This document shows positions 53,469 to 61,601 of a stretch of 64,000 nt of DNA, one piece after another. The notes under the pieces are model-generated. The model was not told the origin of the DNA and did not search any database. It saw only the letters and a program-made list of their open reading frames with translations. A program made the translations under genes and the position numbers. Position 1 is the first letter of the stretch; the number at the start of each line of letters is the position of its first letter. Origin of the DNA: Mucilaginibacter sp. KACC 22063 (GTDB lineage Bacteria > Bacteroidota > Bacteroidia > Sphingobacteriales > Sphingobacteriaceae); contig NZ_CP117877.1 in assembly GCF_028736115.1 (NCBI RefSeq), positions 744,001 through 808,000 of the forward strand, given 5' to 3'.

Positions 53469-54800
53469 ATGGTATCCGTAATTAATAGATTTTGTAAGCT
53501 GGTGATTAAAGTATTGTTTTTAATACCCTTGCTATGCAGTTGTATAGTGTATGCACAAACAAGCACCATTGCCAATAATGGCTGGGCACAAAATTCGGTT
53601 AATACGGTTATCTTCCGAAAAAACGCATTGGTTAGCTTTGGCAATACGCAATATGCTGCATTTTACGATGCCGATGCTTATGTGGTTATTGCCAAAAGGA
53701 AATCAGGTAGCACCAACTGGATAGGTAAGCGCAGTAACTATAAAGGCGATGCTACCGACGCGCATAAAAGCATCAGCATTATGGTTGATGGCGAAGGTTA
53801 CCTGCATGTAGCATGGGGGCATCATAATGAACCATTGAATTATTGCATGAGCATTCGCCCGGGAGGTATTGAACTGGGTCCGAAACGATCAATGACCGGT
53901 GCCAATGAAAGCAAAGTGACCTATCCCGAATTTTACCGGATGGCCAATGGCAACCTGCTTTTCTTTTATCGTGATGGCCAGTCGGGAAATGGTAGCCTGA
54001 TCCTCGATGCTTACAACCTCAAAACACACAGCTGGAAACGTATTCAGGATAAATTGATTGACGGCGAAGGCCAGCGAAATGCTTACTGGCAAATAGCGGT
54101 TGATAAAGGCATTATTCATTTATCGTGGGTGTGGCGGGAATCGCCTGACGTAGCCAGTAACCACGATCTGTGCTACGCGCTCTCAAAAGACGGCGGCCTT
54201 ACCTGGCAAAAATCTACCGGCGAAAAATACCAGTTACCTATTACAGCAGCTACAGCCGAGTATGCTTGTAAAATACCACAAAACAGCGAGCTTATTAATC
54301 AAACATCCATGTTTGCCGATGCAGGGGGCCAGCCTTACATTGCCACTTACTGGCGCGAACAGGACTCAAAAATTCCACAATATCATATTGTATATAAAAC
54401 TGCGGATAAGTGGCATGTTGCCGATCTTGGCTTTAGAAAAACGGCATTTAGTTTAAGTGGTTCAGGCACCAAAAGTATACCGATCTCACGCCCGCAGATT
54501 GTAGCCTGGAAAAAAGGAAGCAGTTTGGCAGCCGCATTAATTTTCAGGGATGATGAACGGGATGACAAAGTATCCATAGCTGTTAGTCATGATCTCAGTA
54601 AGGGAAAATGGCAAGTCAGCGATCTGACAAATACTTCGGTAGGTTCGTGGGAACCCACTTACGACACCCAATTGTGGAAACAGAAGCAAGTATTAGATCT
54701 GTTTGTGCAAAAAAACATCCAGGTTGACGGAGAGGGTAAGGCAAACTTAGCACCCCAGCCCGTGCAGGTGTTAGAATGTCAGCCCGGTACTGTTAAGTAA
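53469..54800 (+). CDS. BNR_4 beta-propeller protein, candidate rhamnose-glucuronate lyase (PL42/GH145-like)
   Basis: The 443-residue exported protein (signal peptide to VYAQ) begins at the ATG at 53469; an upstream TTG frame would include the terminator. It is a seven-bladed-propeller type BNR_4 protein with ISIMVDGEGYLHVAWGHH, LLFFYRDGQSGNGSLIL, IDGEGQRNAYWQIAVD and HDLCYALSKDGGLTW. BNR_4 proteins include the L-rhamnose-alpha-1,4-D-glucuronate lyases acting on caps of arabinogalactan and gum arabic, and the neighbours fit such a job. I remember similar motifs in that family but cannot check. It has its own unit behind a terminator and converges on araR with a 5-base gap. Confidence 0.6.
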   Translation: MVSVINRFCKLVIKVLFLIPLLCSCIVYAQTSTIANNGWAQNSVNTVIFRKNALVSFGNTQYAAFYDADAYVVIAKRKSGSTNWIGKRSNYKGDATDAHKSISIMVDGEGYLHVAWGHHNEPLNYCMSIRPGGIELGPKRSMTGANESKVTYPEFYRMANGNLLFFYRDGQSGNGSLILDAYNLKTHSWKRIQDKLIDGEGQRNAYWQIAVDKGIIHLSWVWRESPDVASNHDLCYALSKDGGLTWQKSTGEKYQLPITAATAEYACKIPQNSELINQTSMFADAGGQPYIATYWREQDSKIPQYHIVYKTADKWHVADLGFRKTAFSLSGSGTKSIPISRPQIVAWKKGSSLAAALIFRDDERDDKVSIAVSHDLSKGKWQVSDLTNTSVGSWEPTYDTQLWKQKQVLDLFVQKNIQVDGEGKANLAPQPVQVLECQPGTVK

Positions 54801-54805
54801 AATCC

Positions 54806-55513
54806 TTAACTGATCAGATTAGTAGGATTAGGTATGAAATTTAAAAAAGCCTGAAACTTGGCGTAGTAGTTCTGCATATTAAGGTGATAGTAAAAAGCAC
54901 CGCGTTTTGAACTTGATTTGTCTTTTTCGCCCTGCTTAATTAAAAGCCCCGTTGATAATACCCGCTTGCTGAAATTTCGCTTATCAATAGTGGTGTTATA
55001 TACGCTCTCGTAAAGTATCTGCAATTGCGGTATGGTGAATCTGCTTGGCAGTAGCTCAAATAATAATGGGTGTAGAGCAGCCTTATAACGTATGCGTTTC
55101 AAAGCCATTTCAACCATTTCCTGCTGGTCAAAAATAAGCTTGGGCATTCTTTTTAATGAAAACCATTCTGCATGGTAATCATCATTTAACTGTTGCTCAT
55201 ATTTATGAATATCAATTAAGGCAAAGTAAGCCGTTGATATGGTACGTTCAAGCGGGTCGCGGTTAGGGTCACTAAAGGTATGCAGTTGTTCAAGATACAT
55301 GCCGTCAAGCCCGGTCAGTTGTTTTAAAACCCTGTTCGATGCCTGTTCAAGGCTTTCATTGCTTTTGGCAAAACCGCCCATTAAACTCCACTTGCCTTTC
55401 TCTGGTTGAAAGCCGCGCTTAATCAGTAATATTTTCAAAGTTTCGCCATCAAAGCCAAAAACAAGACAATCGATCGCCTGTACAATACGCGCTTCCTCGC
55501 TATAACCAGTCAT
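54806..55513 (-). CDS. araR: Nudix-type transcriptional regulator AraR
   Basis: The protein has 235 residues from the ATG at 55513; a longer frame starts with GTG inside the operator. It has an N-terminal Nudix domain (VQAIDCLVFGFDGETLKILLIKRGF) and a C-terminal winged helix (RFTIPQLQILYESVYNTTIDKRNFSKRV). The Nudix box keeps G, E, R, G and L at their spacing, but the REUxEE core reads RVLKQL, so the catalytic glutamates are gone. That is expected for the NrtR/AraR regulator group, which in Bacteroides controls arabinose genes. A degenerate copy of the operator lies 23 bases upstream, suggesting autoregulation. Confidence 0.9.
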   Translation of the reverse strand: MTGYSEEARIVQAIDCLVFGFDGETLKILLIKRGFQPEKGKWSLMGGFAKSNESLEQASNRVLKQLTGLDGMYLEQLHTFSDPNRDPLERTISTAYFALIDIHKYEQQLNDDYHAEWFSLKRMPKLIFDQQEMVEMALKRIRYKAALHPLLFELLPSRFTIPQLQILYESVYNTTIDKRNFSKRVLSTGLLIKQGEKDKSSSKRGAFYYHLNMQNYYAKFQAFLNFIPNPTNLIS

Positions 55514-55535
55514 TAAATAATAGTAAGTGATATAC

Positions 55536-55548
55536 TGTAAAAATAACA
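55536..55548. promoter_or_regulatory. Degenerate AraR operator upstream of araR
   Basis: On the minus strand TGTTATTTTTACA, preceded by AAG, matches the palindrome TGTTATTATAACA at 10 of 13 positions. It lies 23 bases before the araR ATG and points to negative autoregulation with lower affinity. Confidence 0.55.
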
Positions 55549-55639
55549 CTTTTAGCTGATAATATATTACTTATTATGCAATGAAGCGCGGAGTGATATC
55601 TTTTACAAACGTTGAACAGGTGGTGTGATTTTTTTTAAG

Positions 55640-55652
55640 TGTTATTATAACA
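55640..55652. promoter_or_regulatory. Predicted AraR operator upstream of the GH2-GH35 unit
   Basis: This is an exact copy of TGTTATTATAACA with preceding AAG. It lies 17 bases before TACCTTAG (55670-55677, a -7 box with one mismatch), so it would cover the -33 region and repress. The GH2 ATG is about 220 bases downstream. Confidence 0.75.
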
Positions 55653-55838
55653 GTTATGCATTTCTTTTTTACCTTAGATATTAAAAGCCACTAATGGCTG
55701 CACCAATTGCAATAAAACCCGGGATAGAGATAAAAGAGCCGCACCGGTTAACCGATGCGATATTGTGCATATGTTCAGCTTATGTATTTAATTGCTAATG
55801 CTCATGTCTGTTCCTGTAAAACCTTTTATACCAGCAGC

Positions 55839-55859
55839 CTGCATGGCATACCCATGCAG
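55839..55859 (+). promoter_or_regulatory. Leader hairpin just before the GH2 start codon
   Basis: CTGCATGG (55839-55846) and CCATGCAG (55852-55859) pair with a 5-base loop, 15 bases before the ATG at 55875. No T-run follows. The leader from the predicted promoter is about 190 bases long. It contains a 34-codon frame (55694-55798) of doubtful reality. It might be a translational control element. Confidence 0.35.
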
Positions 55860-55874
55860 CTGACTTAAATGTAT

Positions 55875-58286
55875 ATGAAACTTAAAAAATACGCAGCCAT
55901 CATAGCCTTGTTAATTCTTTACGCTCCTGCAAAACTGCGGGCACAGAAAATGGATGGCGGTAAGTTGTTTAATGATAACTGGAAGTTCCATTCTGGTGAT
56001 ACGGCAATTAACAAAACTTTATGGCGCACAGTAGAGCTGCCACATGACTGGAGTATTGAAGGCCCCTTCAGCGAAGAATGGGCAAGCGCTACCGGTTATT
56101 TACCCGGCGGAATTGGCTGGTATAAGAAAAGTTTTTCTGCCGATGCCAGCTGGCAATCAAAAAAAGTAAGTATCTATTTTGACGGGGTTTATAAAAACAG
56201 CGAAGTATGGATCAATGGCCATTATCTGGGTAAACGACCTAACGGATTTATTCCGTTTGAGTATGATCTGACACCTTATATTAACTATAATAAACCCAAC
56301 TCCATCATTGTTAAAGCAGACCATTCGGAGTTTGCAGATTCACGCTGGTATACAGGTAGCGGTATTTACCGCAATGTTTACCTGATTGTAAAAGATTCGG
56401 TAAATATCCATCCCTGGGATGTGGCGTTTTCTACTCCCGATGTAACTGCTGAAAAAGCAATTATTAAAGTTAATGCAGAGGTTAATAATACGCTGAAGGC
56501 ACCTGCGCGTGTTTCGGTAAAAATTAACCTTCTGAATGCAAAAGGTGTTGCTGCTACAAAAACAATTAGCGTAAACGCCAGGCCGGGTAAAAACGCAATA
56601 GTATTCAGCCAACAACTGCAATCGCCGCAATTATGGAGTGTTGACCACCCGCAATTGTACCGTTTGCAATTGCAGGTAATGCGCAACGGTAAGGTCGTAA
56701 ATGAAGTTAACCAGATGGTAGGGATACGCAGTATTCGTTTCGATAAGGATAACGGTTTTTTCCTGAATGGCGCAAACATGAAGCTTAAAGGTGTTTGTAT
56801 CCATGATGATGCCGGTGCGCTTGGTGTAGCCGTGCCTCGTGAAGTTTGGGAAAGGCGCCTTGCCATTTTAAAAGAAGGGGGCGTTAACTCTTTAAGGTTA
56901 AGCCATAACCCGCATGCCGGTTACCTGTATGATCTGTGTGACAAGATGGGTTTCCTGGTCATGGATGAGGCTTTTGACGAATGGGAGATCGGTAAAAATA
57001 AATGGGTAAAAGGCTGGAACGTAGGTACGCCATCAAAAGATGGTTATCACGAATATTTTAAAGAATGGGCGCACCGCGACCTTGCCGACATGGTAAAAAG
57101 AAGCCGTAACCATCCATCGATTATATTATGGAGTATCGGCAATGAAATTGATTATCCTAATGACCCCTATACGCATGAAGTGCTGAATACGGGCAGAAAT
57201 CCCCAGATGTATGGAAAGGGCTATCTTCCCGATCATCCTTCAGCGGCAGCACTTAAGACCATAGCTAAAGATCTGGTCAAAGTAGTTAAAGAGGTTGACC
57301 GCACAAGGCCTGTTACGGCGGCCTTAGCTGGAGTGGTAATGTCTAACGAGGTGGGTTACCCGGAGGAGTTAGATGTTGTTGGTTATAACTACCAGGAGTA
57401 CCGCTATGCAGAAGATCATAAAAAATATTCTAACCGCATTATTTACGGCAGCGAGAATGGCATGGCCAAGAAGGCGTGGAATGCGGTTGATTCAAACAAA
57501 TACATTTCTGCTCAATACCTGTGGACCGGTATAGATTACCTTGGAGAGGCGGGAAAGTGGCCGCAACGTAGCAATGGCGCGGGTTTGCTGGATCTGGCTG
57601 GTTTCAAAAAGCCGGAATATTTTTACAGGCAAAGCCTGTGGGCTGCAAAACCAATGGTATATGTAGCTGCAAGAGAACTTAAACAAAACCAGGATAACGG
57701 TATCTGGAGTCACCGCAGTGTACAGCCAACGTGGAACTGGGATGCAGGTGCCAAATTAAGAATAGAATGCTTTACCAATTGCCAGGCAGCCGAATTGTTC
57801 CTTAACGGTAAATCGTTGGGGAAACAGTTGCGTGATACGGCAAATAACCAGATGCCTGCCTGGAATGTAGATTATCAGGCTGGCGAATTGCTGGTTAAAG
57901 GATATAACGATGGGAAACAGGTATCGGCATTTGTGCTGAAAACTGCCGGAGAACCTTCGGCTATAGCTGCGACTGCCGATCATTTAGCGTTTAGCGGACC
58001 CGGAAAACACCTTAGCCAGGTAGAGATACAGGTGACGGACAAAAATGGCATTCCGGTTTATAGTGCTGATAACGAAATTAACGTGGAGGTATCTGGTAAT
58101 GCCAGGCTACTTGGGCTGGAAAGCGGCAGTACATCAAGTCACGAAAGTTATCAGTCGCCTAAACGGAAGGCGCTGCATGGCAAACTATTAGCCTATATCG
58201 AAACCAATGGCAAGCCCGGCGATGTGCAGGTTAGTATTTCTTCGGCCGGTATCCGCCCTGCTCTAATCAAACTCAAAACAAAATAA
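55875..58286 (+). CDS. Glycoside hydrolase family 2 beta-galactosidase-type enzyme
   Basis: This 803-residue exported enzyme (signal peptide to LRAQ) has the GH2 sugar-binding domain (VELPHDWSIEGPF, GIGWYKKSF, YFDGVYKNSEVWING), an immunoglobulin-like domain and a (beta/alpha)8 domain with acid/base Glu in SIGNEIDYP and nucleophile Glu in IYGSENGM. C-terminal beta domains (about 600-800) follow. It probably removes beta-linked galactose from side chains. It is the first gene of an AraR-controlled unit with the GH35 gene, which starts 21 bases later. Confidence 0.93.
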   Translation: MKLKKYAAIIALLILYAPAKLRAQKMDGGKLFNDNWKFHSGDTAINKTLWRTVELPHDWSIEGPFSEEWASATGYLPGGIGWYKKSFSADASWQSKKVSIYFDGVYKNSEVWINGHYLGKRPNGFIPFEYDLTPYINYNKPNSIIVKADHSEFADSRWYTGSGIYRNVYLIVKDSVNIHPWDVAFSTPDVTAEKAIIKVNAEVNNTLKAPARVSVKINLLNAKGVAATKTISVNARPGKNAIVFSQQLQSPQLWSVDHPQLYRLQLQVMRNGKVVNEVNQMVGIRSIRFDKDNGFFLNGANMKLKGVCIHDDAGALGVAVPREVWERRLAILKEGGVNSLRLSHNPHAGYLYDLCDKMGFLVMDEAFDEWEIGKNKWVKGWNVGTPSKDGYHEYFKEWAHRDLADMVKRSRNHPSIILWSIGNEIDYPNDPYTHEVLNTGRNPQMYGKGYLPDHPSAAALKTIAKDLVKVVKEVDRTRPVTAALAGVVMSNEVGYPEELDVVGYNYQEYRYAEDHKKYSNRIIYGSENGMAKKAWNAVDSNKYISAQYLWTGIDYLGEAGKWPQRSNGAGLLDLAGFKKPEYFYRQSLWAAKPMVYVAARELKQNQDNGIWSHRSVQPTWNWDAGAKLRIECFTNCQAAELFLNGKSLGKQLRDTANNQMPAWNVDYQAGELLVKGYNDGKQVSAFVLKTAGEPSAIAATADHLAFSGPGKHLSQVEIQVTDKNGIPVYSADNEINVEVSGNARLLGLESGSTSSHESYQSPKRKALHGKLLAYIETNGKPGDVQVSISSAGIRPALIKLKTK

Positions 58287-58307
58287 AACAAAAAGCCACT
58301 ATTGCTC

Positions 58308-60134
58308 ATGAGAAAAATAAAATACCTGTTCATTTTAATGTTGTTCGTATTCGCCGGCAACATTCAGGCCCAGAAACTACAGCATACATTTGCACTTGCC
58401 GACTCGGTCTTTTTGCTGGATGGAAAACCTTTCCAGATGATCAGCGGCGAAATGCATTACCCGCGCATCCCGCGCGAGGCATGGCGCGCAAGGATGAAAA
58501 TGGCTAAAGCTATGGGGTTAAATACTATTGGCACCTACGTTTTCTGGAACCTGCACGAGCCGCAGAAAGGCAAGTTTGATTTTCAGGGCAATAATGATAT
58601 TGCCGAATTTGTGAAAATAGCGAAGGAAGAAGGCCTTTGGGTAATATTGCGCCCAAGCCCTTATGTATGCGCCGAGTGGGAATTTGGCGGTTATCCTTAC
58701 TGGTTGCAAAACGAAAAAGGCTTGGTAGTGCGTAGTAAAGAGGCGCAATACCTTAAAGAGTATGAGACCTACATCAAAGAAGTAGGAAAGAAATTGGCAC
58801 CGCTTCAGATCAATCACGGTGGTAACATCCTGATGGTTCAGATCGAGAACGAATACGGATCTTACGGGAGCGACAAAGATTACCTGGCCATCAACCAGAA
58901 GATGTTTAAAGATGCCGGTTTCGATGGCTTGCTTTACACCTGCGACCCTGCACCGGATCTGGTAAAAGGACATTTGCCGGGCTTGTTACCCGCAGTAAAC
59001 GGCTTGGATAATCCTAAAAAGGTAAAACAGCTGATCCGTGAAAATCACAATGGTAAAGGGCCGTTTTATATTGCCGAATGGTATCCGGCTTGGTTTGATT
59101 GGTGGGGAACTAAACACCATACTGTTCCTGCCGAACAATATGCAGGCCATTTAGATTCGGTACTGGCAGCGGGTATATCCATCAACATGTATATGTTTCA
59201 TGGCGGCACAACCCGTGCTTTTATGAATGGGGCCAATTACAAAGATGATACCCCTTACGAGCCTCAGGTAAGCAGCTACGACTATGATGCACCTTTGGAC
59301 GAGGCAGGTAACGCAACGCCCAAATTTATGGCTTTCAGGGAGGTGATAGAAAAGCATTTGGCTCCGGGTGTAAAATTGCCTGCCGTTCCGGCTGCTAAAC
59401 CAGCAATGGCTATACCTGCAATAAAACTTAACCACGCTGCGCCACTTTTACAAAATTTGCCCGTGGCAATCAGTAATAAAACGCCGTTAACTTTTGAAGA
59501 TTTACAACAAGACTATGGCTATGTACTTTATCGCACAAAAATTAAAGGCAGCCGTAAGGGGCAGTTGTTAATTAAAGGGCTAAGGGATTATGCCGTAATA
59601 ATGGTTAACGGAAAAACGGTAGGTACGCTTGACAGACGGCTTAAACAGGATAGCATGAACGTTACATTACCTGCAGGTACGGTAACGCTTGATATTTTGG
59701 TGGAGAATCTGGGCCGTATCAATTTTGGTAAATACCTGCTTGATAATAAAAAAGGTATCACGGGATCAGTGTCATTTAACCAGGCAGAAATTAAAGGCTG
59801 GCAAATGTACAAGTTGCCATTTGCTGCTGTAAACCAGGTGAAATTTGGTGGTGTGGCTAAAGCGTCTGGGGTGCCAATGTTACAAAAAGGCACTTTCTCT
59901 TTAAACACTGTGAAAGATACCTACTTTGACATGAGTAACTGGGGCAAAGGCGTAGTATGGATCAACGGACATAACCTTGGGCGCTACTGGCGTGTAGGCC
60001 CGCAGCAAACCTTATATGTTCCGGCCGAGTGGTTAAAGAAAGGCATTAACGAAGTAGTTGTTTTTGACCTGCTTAAATCTCAAAGTACCTTAACTGCTGT
60101 TGATAAGCCAATTTTAGACAAGTTAAATAACTAA
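58308..60134 (+). CDS. Glycoside hydrolase family 35 beta-galactosidase
   Basis: The 608-residue exported enzyme (signal peptide to IQAQ) begins at the ATG at 58308. The GH35 motif GEMHYPRIPREAWRARM opens the catalytic domain. The acid/base Glu is in VQIENEYGSYG and the nucleophile Glu in FYIAEWYPAWFD. C-terminal jelly-roll domains end with WINGHNLGRYWRVGPQQTLY. It should cleave terminal beta-galactose from arabinogalactan-type glycans. It is followed by a strong terminator. Confidence 0.95.
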   Translation: MRKIKYLFILMLFVFAGNIQAQKLQHTFALADSVFLLDGKPFQMISGEMHYPRIPREAWRARMKMAKAMGLNTIGTYVFWNLHEPQKGKFDFQGNNDIAEFVKIAKEEGLWVILRPSPYVCAEWEFGGYPYWLQNEKGLVVRSKEAQYLKEYETYIKEVGKKLAPLQINHGGNILMVQIENEYGSYGSDKDYLAINQKMFKDAGFDGLLYTCDPAPDLVKGHLPGLLPAVNGLDNPKKVKQLIRENHNGKGPFYIAEWYPAWFDWWGTKHHTVPAEQYAGHLDSVLAAGISINMYMFHGGTTRAFMNGANYKDDTPYEPQVSSYDYDAPLDEAGNATPKFMAFREVIEKHLAPGVKLPAVPAAKPAMAIPAIKLNHAAPLLQNLPVAISNKTPLTFEDLQQDYGYVLYRTKIKGSRKGQLLIKGLRDYAVIMVNGKTVGTLDRRLKQDSMNVTLPAGTVTLDILVENLGRINFGKYLLDNKKGITGSVSFNQAEIKGWQMYKLPFAAVNQVKFGGVAKASGVPMLQKGTFSLNTVKDTYFDMSNWGKGVVWINGHNLGRYWRVGPQQTLYVPAEWLKKGINEVVVFDLLKSQSTLTAVDKPILDKLNN

Positions 60135-60156
60135 AAGCCTTTAGTAAGGTATAACG

Positions 60157-60191
60157 AAAAGGATCTGTCATAATATGGCAGATCCTTTTTT
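60157..60191 (+). terminator. Terminator after the GH2-GH35 unit
   Basis: AAAAGGATCTG (60157-60167) pairs with CAGATCCTTTT (60179-60189) and a T-run follows, 23 bases past the GH35 stop. Confidence 0.88.
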
Positions 60192-60288
60192 GCTGTAAAA
60201 TCAACACTTAAAGCAACCGGTCATTGCCTTTATTGTATGATTTAATAATATAAATCCTAAAAGGCTTATAATGCTATTAAATTTAAAG

Positions 60289-60301
60289 TGTTATTATAAC
60301 A
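60289..60301. promoter_or_regulatory. Predicted AraR operator upstream of the mutarotase-GH51 unit
   Basis: This is a third exact copy of TGTTATTATAACA with preceding AAG. It lies 14 bases before TATATTG (60316-60322), a near -7 box, and about 108 bases before the mutarotase ATG. Confidence 0.75.
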
Positions 60302-60408
60302 ATTAAAAATCTTCTTATATTGTACAAGTTTTGGAGTAACCACCAAAAAACCAATTAGCCCTAAATACCAGATCAGTATTATGCTGTATCACAAACTTGA
60401 ATAATTTT

Positions 60409-61584
60409 ATGAGAACACCTGCAACAAAACTTTTGCCTGCTTTTATAGCAGTAATTGCCTTAGTCAATCAATCGTGCAAGGGACCTGCGCAAAAAAAAGA
60501 TAGTAAGGATACCGCTGCTATTGAGGCTGCCATACCAGACTCTGCCAATTTTAACAGCACGGTAGATGGTAAAAAAACGCATTTGTATTTATTGACCAAT
60601 AAAAATGGTGTAAAGGCAGCCATTACCAATTATGGCGGCAGGGTAGTAAGTTTATTGGTGCCTGATAAAAGCGGTGCATTTAAGGATGTGGTTTTAGGAT
60701 ATGATAATGTAAAGTCATACCAAAAGAAAAAAGAACCGTTTTTTGGTGCGCTGATAGGCAGATACGGTAACCGTATTGGTAAAGGCAAATTCACATTGAA
60801 CGGGAAGCAGTATCAGCTTGATGTAAATGACAGCCTGAATACCTTGCATGGGGGCTTTAAAGGATTTAACGCGCAGGTTTGGGATGCTAAGCAATCAGAC
60901 AATCATACGCTGCAGCTTTCTTACACTTCAAAAGACGGTGAGGGCGGCTATCCGGGTAATTTAAATGTTAAAGTGACTTATACCCTACAGGATGATAACT
61001 CACTGAAAATTGATTACAGCGCAACGGCAGATCAGCCGACGGTGGTAAATCTTACCAACCACAGCTATTTCAACCTTAATGGTGCTGGCAACAAAACCAT
61101 CCTTGACGATTCATTAAAAATTGACGCTGATAAATTTACACCGGTAGATAATACCTTGATTCCAACCGGTGAGCTAAAAGATGTTAAAGGAACGCCGTTC
61201 GACTTTACTAAGTTTAAAACTATTGGCCAGGATATTGATAAGCAGGATGAGCAGCTGAAAAATGGAAAGGGTTATGATCACAATTTCGTATTGAACAAGC
61301 ATACCCTGAGTACATCTATTGCTACGGTTAAAAGCCCTTCAACCGGTATTGTGCTGGACGTTTATACCGAAGAACCAGGGATTCAGTTTTACAGTGGTAA
61401 TTTCCTGACTGGGAAAGATACTGATGGTAAAGGCGGTGTTGCTTACGGTCATCGTTCTGCTTTATGCCTGGAAACACAGCATTTTCCTGATTCGCCTAAT
61501 AAGCCGTCTTTCCCAAGCACTACGCTTAACCCGGGCCAAACTTATCATACGACTACTATCTATAAATTTTCAGTAAGCAAATAA
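60409..61584 (+). CDS. Aldose 1-epimerase (galactose mutarotase), lipoprotein
   Basis: The 391-residue protein starts at the ATG at 60409 with a lipoprotein signal (lipid Cys about residue 23, NQSCKG). The mutarotase motifs are GALIGRYGNRIGKGKF, TLHGGFKGFNAQVW, VNLTNHSYFNLNG and GKGYDHNFVL; histidines in the second and third are catalytic. It interconverts sugar anomers in the periplasm or at the surface after glycosidase action. It is first in an AraR-controlled unit with two GH51 enzymes. Confidence 0.94.
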   Translation: MRTPATKLLPAFIAVIALVNQSCKGPAQKKDSKDTAAIEAAIPDSANFNSTVDGKKTHLYLLTNKNGVKAAITNYGGRVVSLLVPDKSGAFKDVVLGYDNVKSYQKKKEPFFGALIGRYGNRIGKGKFTLNGKQYQLDVNDSLNTLHGGFKGFNAQVWDAKQSDNHTLQLSYTSKDGEGGYPGNLNVKVTYTLQDDNSLKIDYSATADQPTVVNLTNHSYFNLNGAGNKTILDDSLKIDADKFTPVDNTLIPTGELKDVKGTPFDFTKFKTIGQDIDKQDEQLKNGKGYDHNFVLNKHTLSTSIATVKSPSTGIVLDVYTEEPGIQFYSGNFLTGKDTDGKGGVAYGHRSALCLETQHFPDSPNKPSFPSTTLNPGQTYHTTTIYKFSVSK

Positions 61585-61601
61585 TCTTTCAAACGCATTA
61601 A

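Noticed and set aside
55694..55798. 34-codon frame in the GH2 leader as a leader peptide
   Set aside because: No run of regulatory codons, no hydrophobic or signal character and no ribosome site; kept only as a note in the leader entry.
58518..58973. 151-residue frame opposite the GH35 gene
   Set aside because: Antisense to conserved GH35 catalytic sequence; composition is that of a shadow frame.
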